Part shown: in pieces, positions 15,764-23,879 of the stretch
Position numbering within the stretch: the stretch's first letter is position 1
Layout: every line of letters begins with the position of its first letter
From: Clostridiales bacterium
Lineage (GTDB): Bacteria > Bacillota > Clostridia > Oscillospirales > Oscillospiraceae
Length of the DNA: 48,713 nt
Assembly (NCBI GenBank): GCA_902362775.1
Contig: CABIXV010000004.1
Span: forward strand, 1-48,713
Reading direction: 5' to 3'
Position numbers and translations under genes: made by a program
The notes under the pieces: generated by a model
What the model was told of the DNA's origin: nothing
Databases searched by the model: none
Seen by the model: the letters and a program-made list of their open reading frames with translations, nothing else

Positions 15764-16102
15764 TTATAGATCCTCTTTGTCAAACTGATCGATACATACC
15801 CGCACCAGCTGCTCTACTCCACTGATAAATTCGGGGGATTTATTAGAAAGCATCTTTATGATGTTTTGAGAAGAAACGTTGTGGTGCTCCTGGTACACCA
15901 GGGCGTCAAATCCAACCTGGAGCGCGTCCGCGATGGCGTACAGAGTTTTTAATTTCATCATCTTTTCGCCGCGTTCGACCCGGGAGATAAACGCAGTCCC
16001 GACCCCGGCCTGTTCTGCCAACTGACCCTGTGTCAGGTTAGCTCTCTCCCGGTATCTTCGGATATTATCTCCGATCACTACAGCTAAGGTGGCATCATCC
16101 AT
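15764..16102 (-). CDS. XRE-family transcriptional regulator
   Basis: A 112-residue protein with an N-terminal Cro/C1 helix-turn-helix (IGDNIRRYRERANLTQGQLAEQAGVGTAFISRVERGEKMMKLKTLYAIADAL, about residues 9-60) and a short helical tail. The start at ATG 16102 is supported by GGAGG 7 bases upstream; an earlier ATG is not. It lies 22 bases upstream of the sigma gene in the same direction and probably controls that operon. The region before it carries an 8-bp inverted pair (GGTAAAAT at 16119 and ATTTTACC at 16174) that may be its operator. Confidence 0.85.
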   Translation of the reverse strand: MDDATLAVVIGDNIRRYRERANLTQGQLAEQAGVGTAFISRVERGEKMMKLKTLYAIADALQVGFDALVYQEHHNVSSQNIIKMLSNKSPEFISGVEQLVRVCIDQFDKEDL

Positions 16103-16198
16103 ACTGATTCCTCCATTCGGTAAAATTATATTTCCCAAATGAAAGGAAGTAAAAGCACCAATAGGTATATAATATTTTACCATTTCAGGAAATGCAAG

Positions 16199-16333
16199 AG
16201 AATTTCATCTTCTTGGGAAACCACATTTGGAACATGGAGCACAATAGGAGGATGGTTGAGAAATGCTGCCGCTCAACTGGGAAAGAGGCGCTGCCCTGGG
16301 CCACCAGACCTGGTAGAAATGTGCCGTACATAC
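16199..16333. other. gap before the M20 peptidase terminator region
   Basis: No reading frame with credible signals. A short frame beginning near 16252 has its ribosome site too close to the ATG. Confidence 0.35.
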
Positions 16334-16365
16334 AAGAAGCCCCGGCCTAAAGGCCGGGGCTTCTT
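16334..16365. terminator. strong perfect hairpin between convergent/divergent units
   Basis: A perfect 14-bp stem (AAGAAGCCCCGGCC) with a TAAA loop. It has no long U-run on either side but is very stable; likely a terminator or transcript barrier past the 3' end of the M20 peptidase gene. The rest of the gap to 16517 shows nothing. Confidence 0.55.
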
Positions 16366-16517
16366 GCTGTGTGTTGTGTAAGGAGAGGGAGAAATGGGAG
16401 TAACTTGATCTCTTATCTGATCACGGCCTCATCATACAATACAATTAAGGCAAAACCGTGACTTTGCTGTGAATTTTTTGTGAACATTGGGATGGAACCG
16501 CCCAAAATCGACAGTTT

Positions 16518-17633
16518 TTAAGGCGCTTCATCTGTGATGAGGGAGAGTACCAGGGAAGCGGTATCTACCAGGTTTTGGACGCTGATTTCCTCCTGAGTAG
16601 TGTGGACCTTAGACATCCCTACCCCCAGTACCAGAGCTTTGATACCGTGGGCGTTCATATTGTTGGCATCGCTGCCGCCTCCGGTGGCGGACAGGGAGGG
16701 AGTTAACCCCACCCGCTCACAGGCGGCCATCACTGCCCGGAGGAAGGAGTCCTCGCTGGGGATGGAGAAGGGGGAGTAGGCCTTGCTCATCTGAAGATCC
16801 AACGCCGCCCCGTATTTTTCACAGGCATGACGGAGACACTGAGCCATGTGCTCCGCCTGCCGTTCCAACTTTTCCGCGTCACGGCTGCGGGCCTCCGCCG
16901 CCAGGTCCAGCACCTCTGGGACGATGTTGGTGGCATACTGGGAAGAAACAGAGCCGATGTTAGCCGTGGTCTCCTGGTCCACCCGCAGCAGACGCATTTG
17001 GGAGATGGCCTCCGCCGCCACCTGAATGGCACTGATCCCTTCCTCCGGGGCGACGCCCGCATGGGCGCGGCGGCCGGTGATCCGCGCGGTGATTTGGTAC
17101 TGGCCGGGGGCACTGGTAATGATACGTCCGGCATCCCCATCGCTATCCAGTACCACCGCTTGTTTGGCCAGGATGCGGCTATCATCCAGATGGCGAGAGC
17201 CACGCAGGCCGATCTCCTCACACACGGTAAAGACCGCCTGGACTGGAGGGTGGGGGAGCCGCTGTTCTACCAGGGAGCGCAGGGCCTCTACGATAGCGGC
17301 CACGCCCGCCTTGTCGTCGCTGCCCAGCACTGTGTCTCCTTTGGAGCGGATCACCCCGTTCTCCAGCACCGGCTCCACTCCCGTGCCAGGAATTACTGTG
17401 TCCAGGTGGGCGGACAGAAGGATGGGCTGACCGGGAGCGGTCCCAGGCAGGGTGCAGTACAGATTGCCGGTGTCGCTTCCGGTCTGGGCCTGGGTATCAT
17501 CCAGATCCACTTGACAGCCGATGGCCTGAAGGTCCTCTGCCACGCGGGCGGCAATAGCGCCCTCATGAGTGCTCTCGCTGTCGATGCGTACATAGTCCAA
17601 AAAGGTATCCAAAAGACGGTCCCTGTTGATCAT
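16518..17633 (-). CDS. M20 family metallopeptidase, peptidase T-like
   Basis: A 371-residue cytoplasmic zinc aminopeptidase, probably releasing the N-terminal residue of small peptides. Metal and catalytic residues: H76 and D78 (SAHLDTV), the Asp of LGSDDKAG, catalytic EE in VCEEIG, the Asp in LDSDGD; HAGVAPEEGISA marks the dimerisation domain, and GGGSDANNMNAHG and KVHTTQEEI are C-terminal. The start at 17633 is preferred over 17672 because AAGGAGG lies 8 bases upstream. It stands alone, between two gaps. Resembles YqjE/PepT-like enzymes; exact peptide preference unknown. Confidence 0.9.
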   Translation of the reverse strand: MINRDRLLDTFLDYVRIDSESTHEGAIAARVAEDLQAIGCQVDLDDTQAQTGSDTGNLYCTLPGTAPGQPILLSAHLDTVIPGTGVEPVLENGVIRSKGDTVLGSDDKAGVAAIVEALRSLVEQRLPHPPVQAVFTVCEEIGLRGSRHLDDSRILAKQAVVLDSDGDAGRIITSAPGQYQITARITGRRAHAGVAPEEGISAIQVAAEAISQMRLLRVDQETTANIGSVSSQYATNIVPEVLDLAAEARSRDAEKLERQAEHMAQCLRHACEKYGAALDLQMSKAYSPFSIPSEDSFLRAVMAACERVGLTPSLSATGGGSDANNMNAHGIKALVLGVGMSKVHTTQEEISVQNLVDTASLVLSLITDEAP

Positions 17634-17704
17634 ATAGCTGGCCTCCTTATGATAGTGCGGCCATTTTAACACGGAGGGGGAGTAAAATCAACTGCGGGAC
17701 GGCA

Positions 17705-18580
17705 CTAGCGGTCGGTGACTACCATAGTCTGGATATCCCGCTCCCCAGTGCCGCTGCTCAACAGGAACACGGTATAGTTGGTATTTTTCTCCACCTCCAG
17801 GTTCAGGGAAACAATGGTGTCGGGCAGGTCGGGAGTACCCAGGAAGGCACTGTCTAGAGTCTCAATGTCCATCCAGGAGGGCATGGGGGAACGGTCAGTC
17901 TCGGCAAAAAGGAACTGATAAGTCCCTGGCCGGACGCGCTTGAAAATGGTGGTCTCCTTGAAACGGACATCAGCATAGACCACCCGGCCGTCCTTCAACA
18001 GCACATCAATCGGGGGGCTGTTCAGAGCCAGATTGCTTACCCGGAAATTGGAAGCGCAGTTGCCCTGAAGGCAGCATTGGTCAGAGATCTGGAGCAGGTC
18101 CAGCCCACTAGGGGTATTGATGACAGCGATGGTGGACAGACTGCCTGGGGGAAGCGGCATGGTCTTGCGGAGATAGGTGTAGCCGTCGAGACCGGATACA
18201 GTGATAGTCTGATAGCCACCAGGGGCTTGGACATAGGAGGATACCGAGGCGTAACCCAACCGGGTGACCACCCGGACGCGGTTGATCTGGATGCGGATAG
18301 GGGTGTAGCCGAAGGCGGCATTGAGAAAACGGACTCTGGATAATGGGAGCCAGATAGGGGGGCGGACGGAGGAGCCGCCGTTGACTGGCCCGCCTTCTCC
18401 CGGATTTGGGAGGGGAATGACCGGGATATTCCCGGTGCTGCCATCATAGACCGGTCCACCTTCTCCCGGATTGGGCAGAGGAATGACCGGGGTATTTCCA
18501 GAATTACCATCATAGACTGGTCCACCCTCACCCGGATTGGGCAAAGGGATCACCGGGGTGTTGTCGTTAATTCGTTCCAT
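17705..18580 (-). CDS. DUF4397-type protein with a Pro/Gly-rich repeat head
   Basis: About 291 residues. The first part is three copies of a 22-residue repeat (PVIPLPNPGEGGPV core), followed by a domain resembling DUF4397 (VRFLNAAFGYTPIRIQIN, TYLRKTMPLPPG, STIAVINTPSGLDLLQISD, LLKDGRVVYADVRF). DUF4397 domains occur in surface and exported proteins, yet no signal peptide is visible. ATG 18580 is the most conservative start but has a poor ribosome site; a purine-rich AGAAAGGAG lies about 30 bases before it, so the true start may be an upstream non-ATG codon. Function unknown; possibly envelope-associated. Confidence 0.7.
   Translation of the reverse strand: MERINDNTPVIPLPNPGEGGPVYDGNSGNTPVIPLPNPGEGGPVYDGSTGNIPVIPLPNPGEGGPVNGGSSVRPPIWLPLSRVRFLNAAFGYTPIRIQINRVRVVTRLGYASVSSYVQAPGGYQTITVSGLDGYTYLRKTMPLPPGSLSTIAVINTPSGLDLLQISDQCCLQGNCASNFRVSNLALNSPPIDVLLKDGRVVYADVRFKETTIFKRVRPGTYQFLFAETDRSPMPSWMDIETLDSAFLGTPDLPDTIVSLNLEVEKNTNYTVFLLSSGTGERDIQTMVVTDR
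18365..18562 (-). repeat. three tandem 66-bp repeats inside the DUF4397 gene
   Basis: Three contiguous 66-bp units encode near-identical 22-residue repeats with the core PVIPLPNPGEGGPV; the third unit diverges at its end (NGGSS). Such units can change copy number by slippage. Confidence 0.85.
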
Positions 18581-18763
18581 ATGGATAAGGCAGGTCAGGG
18601 AGAGCCTGGCCTTTCTCCTTTCTGAGTTATTTTGTCTGGACAGCCCCAAACGTAAGCAGGGGGCACCCCATGCTATGCCAGGTGGAGGAAGCCTGTTCAG
18701 AGAACGCGGGAGGAAAGGAGGTAGAAAAAGGGGAAGGACAGATGAAAAAGTAGGCCAAACACC

Positions 18764-18791
18764 TTGACAATGGGAAAAAACATGGTAGAAT
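18764..18791 (+). promoter_or_regulatory. promoter of the T-box/alaS operon
   Basis: TTGACA, 16-base spacer, TAGAAT, immediately upstream of the T-box leader. Confidence 0.7.
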
Positions 18792-18796
18792 AGTCC

Positions 18797-19029
18797 CGGA
18801 AATGTGTTGATGAAGCCAAGTACAGCGGGGTGTCTTTAGCGAGAGGGGACAGTGAAAGCCCTCGGCTGAAAGCTGTACGAGCCACTTCTGAGCAGCCCGT
18901 GAGGAGCGGGACGGCCCATCCCCGTGAGCGGATGACTGAGATGTCCGGCTGACGTGCCGCGCCGGATAATCAGGGTGGTACCGTGGAAGGATGCTTTCCG
19001 CCCCTGACTGCTGTCAGGGGCGTTTTTTA
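18797..19029 (+). ncRNA. T-box riboswitch, alanine specifier likely (GCC)
   Basis: Leader RNA that reads uncharged tRNA. Seen: the T-box core AGGGTGGTACCGTGG (18972-18986), whose UGGU can pair with an A-CCA tRNA end; an intrinsic terminator (GCCCCTGAC/GTCAGGGGC, then GTTTTTT, 19000-19028); and an upstream stem I region with GTACAGC/GCTGTAC. The sequence GAGCCACTTCTGAG fits the specifier-loop pattern with codon GCC at 18881-18883 followed by A, giving alanine, which agrees with alaS downstream. Low charged tRNA-Ala should favour the antiterminator and expression of phzF-like, lipoprotein and alaS genes. Stem details were not folded computationally. Confidence 0.88.
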
Positions 19030-19047
19030 TTTCGAAAGGGGTATAAA

Positions 19048-19833
19048 ATGCGGCAATATATTGTAGATGCCTTTGCGGATCGGGTTTTTGAGGGCAATCC
19101 GGCAGCAGTATGTGTGCTGGACCGCTGGCCGGAAGAGGACCGGATGATGCGGATTACCCGGGAAAACAATCTCTCTGAAACTGCCTTTGCCGTCCCGGAA
19201 GGGGAGGGATACCGGCTGCGCTGGTTTACCCCCAGCGGGGAAATTGACCTGTGCGGCCACGCCACTCTGGCTGCGGCCTTCGTGATCACGGAATTTATCT
19301 CTCCGGGTCTGGATGTCGTCCTCTTTGACACCCTCAGCGGGCGGCTGACGGTAAGAAAGCGGGGCGAGCTGCTGGAGATGGATTTCCCGGCCTATCAGCT
19401 CAAGCGCTTGGAGGTGACCGACCAGATCACCGAGGCGTTGGGGGCCAGACCCAGCGAGGTCTGGAGGGCCCGTGACCTGTTGTGTGTCTTTGAGGACCCG
19501 GAGACCGTCATCCGCCTTGAGCCAGACCAGGAGAAGCTGAAGGAGCTGAAGGGGGCTCTGATGCAGGTTACCGCTCCGGGGAGCGGGGAGTTTGACTGCG
19601 TGTCACGGTCCTTCGCCCCCAAAATGGGGGTGCCAGAGGACCCGGTGTGCGGCTCTGGCCACTGCCACATCATCCCCTACTGGGCTGCCCGGACGGGACG
19701 GAGGGAGTTTACCGCCCGCCAGGCGTCTCCGCGAGGCGGAACCCTCTACTGCCGCTTGGAGGGGGACCGGGTTATCCTGGCCGGCCGGGCAGCTCTCTAT
19801 GCCAGGTGTGAACTGATGTTGGAGGACTGCTGA
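19048..19833 (+). CDS. PhzF-family isomerase/epimerase-like protein
   Basis: A 261-residue protein of the PhzF (diaminopimelate-epimerase-like) fold. Signatures: FADRVFEGNPAAV, NLSETAF with the catalytic-type Glu E44, GEIDLCGHATLA, and DPVCGSGHCHI. PhzF proteins isomerise small acidic substrates; most relatives have no proven substrate. The start at 19048 has AAAGGGG 6 bases upstream and lies just after the T-box terminator. First gene of an alanine-responsive operon; its stop overlaps the next start by one base. The T-box link hints at a substrate connected with alanine or a related amino acid, but that is inference. Confidence 0.9.
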   Translation: MRQYIVDAFADRVFEGNPAAVCVLDRWPEEDRMMRITRENNLSETAFAVPEGEGYRLRWFTPSGEIDLCGHATLAAAFVITEFISPGLDVVLFDTLSGRLTVRKRGELLEMDFPAYQLKRLEVTDQITEALGARPSEVWRARDLLCVFEDPETVIRLEPDQEKLKELKGALMQVTAPGSGEFDCVSRSFAPKMGVPEDPVCGSGHCHIIPYWAARTGRREFTARQASPRGGTLYCRLEGDRVILAGRAALYARCELMLEDC

Positions 19834-20264
19834 TGAAAAGAAGAACGACAGGCCTGCTGGCCGCGGCGCTGCTGGCCGTCCTGCTGCTGGCTGGCTGCGG
19901 CACCCGCCCCCTGCCCAGCGGCATGGAGGAGGAAGCGGTGGGACAGGCGGGCCAGGAGATTGTGGAGATGCTGGTCGCACGGGACTATCAAGGAGTGGTT
20001 GACGCCTTCCGGCCGGACATAGCCGAGGAGCTGGGCGTCACCGCGGATACAATCCAGTCTGAGATGGACAAGGTTTCGGAAGCCGGACCCTATGTGGAAA
20101 CCATAAAGCGGATGGCGGTGGGCGGAAAGAACAAAGACTATGGAGAGGACTATGCGGTGGCGGTGATCTACTGTGAGCATGAGGAGAAAAACATCGCCTA
20201 TCAGCTCTCCTTTGACACCGATCTGAACTTGATCGGCATATATGCGGAAGTGAAAAAGAAATAA
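19833..20264 (+). CDS. Lipoprotein with DUF3887-like domain
   Basis: A 143-residue product with signal and lipobox (LLLAGCG, Cys near residue 22). The mature part resembles DUF3887 (QEIVEMLVARDYQGVVDAFRPDI, YVETIKRMAVGGKNKDYGEDYAVAVIYCEHEEKNIAYQLSFD), a small fold common in clostridial surface lipoproteins of unknown role. Located between phzF-like and alaS under the same T-box. Its role in alanine starvation is unexplained. Confidence 0.82.
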   Translation: MKRRTTGLLAAALLAVLLLAGCGTRPLPSGMEEEAVGQAGQEIVEMLVARDYQGVVDAFRPDIAEELGVTADTIQSEMDKVSEAGPYVETIKRMAVGGKNKDYGEDYAVAVIYCEHEEKNIAYQLSFDTDLNLIGIYAEVKKK

Positions 20265-20287
20265 GATGATATACGGAGGTAATTCCT

Positions 20288-22972
20288 ATGCATGATCCAA
20301 AGCCTTTCGGACTGAACGAGCTGCGCGAGATGTTCCTGTCCTTTTTTGAGAGCAAGGGCCATCTGCGTCTGCCCAGCTTTTCCCTGATCCCTCAGAATGA
20401 TGCGTCCCTGCTGCTGATTAACAGCGGCATGGCCCCCATGAAGCCCTGGTTCACTGGGGAGCAGGAGCCCCCTCGCCATCGTGTCTGCACCTGCCAGAAG
20501 TGCATCCGCACCGGAGACATTGAGAACATCGGCAAAACTGCCCGCCACGGCACCTACTTTGAGATGCTGGGCAATTTCTCCTTTGGGGACTACTTCAAAA
20601 AGGACGCCATCCACTGGGGCTGGGAGTTTTTGACCAGCCCGGAGTGGGTGGGCCTGGACCCGGACCGGCTGTACCCCTCTGTCTTTGAGGGGAACGAGAC
20701 CACCCCCGCCGATGACGAGGCATTCCGTATCTGGAACGAAGAGATCGGCATTCCCGCCGACCGCATCTTCAAATTCGGCAAAGCGGACAACTTCTGGGAG
20801 CATGGCTCCGGCCCCTGTGGTCCCTGCTCGGAGATCTACTACGATCGGGGCCCAGAGTGGGGCTGTGGCAAGCCCGGCTGCACTGTGGGCTGTGACTGTG
20901 ACCGCTATATTGAGGTTTGGAATATCGTCTTTTCCCAGTTTGACAACGACGGTGAGGGTCACTATACTGAGCTGAAGCAAAAAAACATCGATACCGGCAT
21001 GGGCCTGGAGCGGCTGGCCTGCGTCTGCCAGAAAGTGCCCTCCCTCTTCGATGTGGACACCGTCATGAACATCACCCACAAGGTATCCGAAATCACCGGC
21101 GCCCACTATGGCGAGACCCCTGCCAAGGATGTCTCCCTGCGGGTCATCACCGACCACATCCGCTCCGCTACCTTCATGATCTGTGACGGCGTGCTTCCCT
21201 CCAACGAGGGTCGGGGCTATGTCCTGCGCCGCCTGCTCCGCCGGGCTGCCCGCCACGGCAAGCTGCTGGGCGTCAACGAGCCCTTCCTTTACAAGGTGTG
21301 CGACACCGTCATCCACGAGAACGAGGGCCATTACCCCGAACTGCGGGAGCGGCAGGACTATATCACAAAGGTCATCCGGGTGGAGGAGGAGAACTTCGCC
21401 AAGACCATCGACGGCGGCCTGAAGATTTTTAACGAGATGCTCAAGGGGCACCAGGAGAAGCGGGAAAAGACCTTTTCCGGCGCCGACGCTTTCAAGTTAT
21501 ATGATACCTACGGCTTCCCTATCGACCTGACGCTGGAGATGGTGGAGGAGCAGGGCATGACCTTGGACCAGGACGCCTTCCACCAGCTCATGGAGGAGCA
21601 GCGCCAGCGGGCCCGGAAGGCCCGGGAGGCTCTGGGCGATTTGGGCTGGGCCGGCGTGGAATTTGGTAAGGATGTGCCAGAGACCCAGTTTGTGGGCTAC
21701 GGGTGTGATACCGTGCTGGATGCCAAGGTGGTGGCCATTGTGGCCGAGGGCCAGCAGCGGGATGAGATCATCGGCGGCGGCGAGGCCATTGTGGTGCTGG
21801 ACAAAACGCCCTTCTACGCCGAGATGGGCGGCCAGGTGGCCGACCATGGAGTGATCGCCTGTGAGAGCGGGCGTGGGATGTTGTTTGAGGTCCATGACGT
21901 GCAGAAGAACAAGGGCGGCAAGTATATGCACTATGGCCGGCTGATGGAGGGAACCCTGAAGGTGGGCGACACGGTTCGGGCCCAGATCGATCTGGACCGC
22001 CGTCGGGCTGTCATGCGGGCCCACTCCGCCACCCACTTGCTGGATAAGGCCCTGCGCGCTGTTCTGGGCGATCACGTCCACCAGGCAGGCTCTCTAGTGG
22101 AGGCCGACCGGCTGCGTTTTGACTTCACCCACTTCTCCGCCATGACGGCAGAGGAGTTGGCCAAGGTCAGCGCCATGGTGAATGAGGCTGTGCTGGCTGG
22201 CTATGACATTGTGACCGAAGAGCTGCCCATTGAACAGGCCAAGCAGAAGGGGGCTATCGCCCTCTTTGGAGAGAAATATGGTGACGTGGTCCGAGTCGTG
22301 GACATGGGCCAAGGCTACTCCGTGGAGTTCTGCGGCGGTACTCACCTGGATAACACCGCCAAGGTGGGGGTGTTCCACATCTCCAGCGAGTTCTCTGTGG
22401 CCTCCGGCGTCCGCCGCATCGAGGCTACTACCGGTATGGCTTCTTTAGAGGTAATGAACCGCAATCAGGAGCTGCTCTTCCAGGCTGCTGCAGCCCTGAA
22501 GGCTAAACCCGGTGAGTTGCGGGAGAAGGCGGAGGCTGCCATGGGCGAGATCCGCCAGCTCCACCAGGCAGTGGAGAAGTTCAAGGCCCGTGAAGCGGTC
22601 AGCGAGGCCGAGCGATTCCTTTTCGCTGCCCATGAGGTAGGGGGCCTGAAGGTGCTTACCGCCACGGTGCCGGACGCGGATGCCGACCGTCTGCGCAAAA
22701 TGGGGGACTTTTTGAAGGACAAGGAGCCCAACGTTGTGGCCGTCCTGGCCGCCATCAATGGGGAGAAGATTACCTTCTTGGCCGCCTGTGGCAAGGAGGC
22801 CGTCCAGAAGGGAGTCAAGGCCGGAGAGATCGTCAAGCAGGTGTCCGCCATCGCCGGCGGCTCCGGCGGCGGCAAGCCTGACTCCGCAATGGGCGGCGGC
22901 AAAGACCCGCTGATGGTGGACAACGCCCTCGCTATGGTGGATAACGTGGTATCCATGAAGCTGGGGCTGTGA
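20288..22972 (+). CDS. alaS: Alanyl-tRNA synthetase
   Basis: An 894-residue class II synthetase that charges tRNA-Ala. Order: catalytic core with SFSLIPQNDASLLLINSGMAPMKPWF, motif 2 area RVCTCQKCIRTGDIENIGKT and HGTYFEMLGNFSFGDYFKK; motif 3 region with NIDTGMGLERL; editing domain with HSATHLLDKAL (about residue 578) and CGGTHLDN (about 682); C-terminal DHHA1-type glycine-rich segment GGSGGGKPDSAMGGG. Full length for the family. GGAGG lies 8 bases before the ATG. Controlled by the upstream T-box with an alanine-type specifier, which is the normal feedback logic. Confidence 0.98.
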   Translation: MHDPKPFGLNELREMFLSFFESKGHLRLPSFSLIPQNDASLLLINSGMAPMKPWFTGEQEPPRHRVCTCQKCIRTGDIENIGKTARHGTYFEMLGNFSFGDYFKKDAIHWGWEFLTSPEWVGLDPDRLYPSVFEGNETTPADDEAFRIWNEEIGIPADRIFKFGKADNFWEHGSGPCGPCSEIYYDRGPEWGCGKPGCTVGCDCDRYIEVWNIVFSQFDNDGEGHYTELKQKNIDTGMGLERLACVCQKVPSLFDVDTVMNITHKVSEITGAHYGETPAKDVSLRVITDHIRSATFMICDGVLPSNEGRGYVLRRLLRRAARHGKLLGVNEPFLYKVCDTVIHENEGHYPELRERQDYITKVIRVEEENFAKTIDGGLKIFNEMLKGHQEKREKTFSGADAFKLYDTYGFPIDLTLEMVEEQGMTLDQDAFHQLMEEQRQRARKAREALGDLGWAGVEFGKDVPETQFVGYGCDTVLDAKVVAIVAEGQQRDEIIGGGEAIVVLDKTPFYAEMGGQVADHGVIACESGRGMLFEVHDVQKNKGGKYMHYGRLMEGTLKVGDTVRAQIDLDRRRAVMRAHSATHLLDKALRAVLGDHVHQAGSLVEADRLRFDFTHFSAMTAEELAKVSAMVNEAVLAGYDIVTEELPIEQAKQKGAIALFGEKYGDVVRVVDMGQGYSVEFCGGTHLDNTAKVGVFHISSEFSVASGVRRIEATTGMASLEVMNRNQELLFQAAAALKAKPGELREKAEAAMGEIRQLHQAVEKFKAREAVSEAERFLFAAHEVGGLKVLTATVPDADADRLRKMGDFLKDKEPNVVAVLAAINGEKITFLAACGKEAVQKGVKAGEIVKQVSAIAGGSGGGKPDSAMGGGKDPLMVDNALAMVDNVVSMKLGL

Positions 22973-22975
22973 GCC

Positions 22976-23518
22976 ATGACCCGCGAGGATCTCAAGCGCT
23001 TTTGCGCTCTGGATATTGACTTTGAAAGTATTGGCTTGATGGAGCCCGGACTTTCCTTGGAGCCTTATTTCTGTACTCCGATGAATGCCGAGCCGGTAGG
23101 GAGGCTGGGCTGCGACGGTATCCATTTTGTCCTTCTGCCCGGGGATGAGCGGGTGTTTTGCGTGGACCCCGCTATGGGGGAGCCGGGGACCTATGTCCTG
23201 CCAGTAGCGACAGATTTTCGGAAATTTTTGTCCTTTGTCCTCTACTGCCGGGATGCCAACCCCCTCTCCCAGATCTGGTGGCTGACGGAAGAACGGTTCC
23301 GGGAACTGTTGGAGGAGGACAAGAGGGCTGTCTGGCCTGGGTGTGAGACATTTTTTGCTGGGAAACAGACAGCCCTGGAGAGGATAGCAAGGGCCTTTGA
23401 CCTGGCTCCCGCTGCTCCGTATCAGCAGGTCAAGGCCCTTCAGGCCGCCTTTGACCCCACGATTGTGAAATTTTCCAACGAATACTATGATGTGCTGGGA
23501 CTGGAGTATCCAGAGTGA
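22976..23518 (+). CDS. Hypothetical protein downstream of alaS
   Basis: A 180-residue soluble acidic protein, starting 3 bases after the alaS stop, so probably translated with it. The pattern LGCDGIHFVLLPGDERVFCVDP ... FRKFLSFVLYCRDANPLSQIWW ... WPGCETFF has the feel of SMI1/KNR4-like (SUKH) proteins, but I cannot confirm this. No signal peptide or membrane segment. Terminator follows after 100 bases. Confidence 0.72.
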   Translation: MTREDLKRFCALDIDFESIGLMEPGLSLEPYFCTPMNAEPVGRLGCDGIHFVLLPGDERVFCVDPAMGEPGTYVLPVATDFRKFLSFVLYCRDANPLSQIWWLTEERFRELLEEDKRAVWPGCETFFAGKQTALERIARAFDLAPAAPYQQVKALQAAFDPTIVKFSNEYYDVLGLEYPE

Positions 23519-23616
23519 CAGGACAGGGATAAGGAAACGGGCTTTGCAGGGACAAGACCTTCCAGCATCGAAGTTCTATCTGCCTTCCTGATTTTGACTT
23601 TTTATGCTAACAGATA

Positions 23617-23660
23617 CCGTGCGGCACGGTTAACTGGACCGTTGCCGCACGGCTCTTTTA
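23617..23660 (+). terminator. terminator of the alaS operon
   Basis: CCGTGCGGC/GCCGCACGG stem extended by ACGGTT/AACCGT across a short loop, followed by CTCTTTTA. Confidence 0.8.
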
Positions 23661-23775
23661 TCTTTCACTTTTGTTTAGATCTAATTTTGACTGTTTTTTT
23701 AAATCCATTTTGATTCATTTGCTTTAACCATATGTCCGTTCCAATCTAACACAAAAAATTTTCATATTTCCTAAT

Positions 23776-23805
23776 TTGATATTGATTTCCTAGCCGGAAT
23801 ATGAT
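23776..23805 (+). promoter_or_regulatory. promoter of the DGQHR-TIR unit
   Basis: TTGATA, 18-base spacer, TATGAT in an AT-rich 220-base gap after the alaS-operon terminator, about 75 bases before the DGQHR gene. This makes the pair an independent transcription unit. Confidence 0.5.
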
Positions 23806-23879
23806 AACATTTGTGATAGAAATAATATAGTTTTGAATTTTAATCCTTTTTTTGCTATCAAATATACTGGAGGGATACT

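Noticed and set aside
18365..18562. tandem repeats considered as a CRISPR array
   Set aside because: Repeats are contiguous, coding and in frame, without unique spacers; no cas genes in the window.
20201..21451. 416-codon minus-strand frame over alaS
   Set aside because: Shadow of alaS; product has no recognisable domain and the plus-strand gene is certain.
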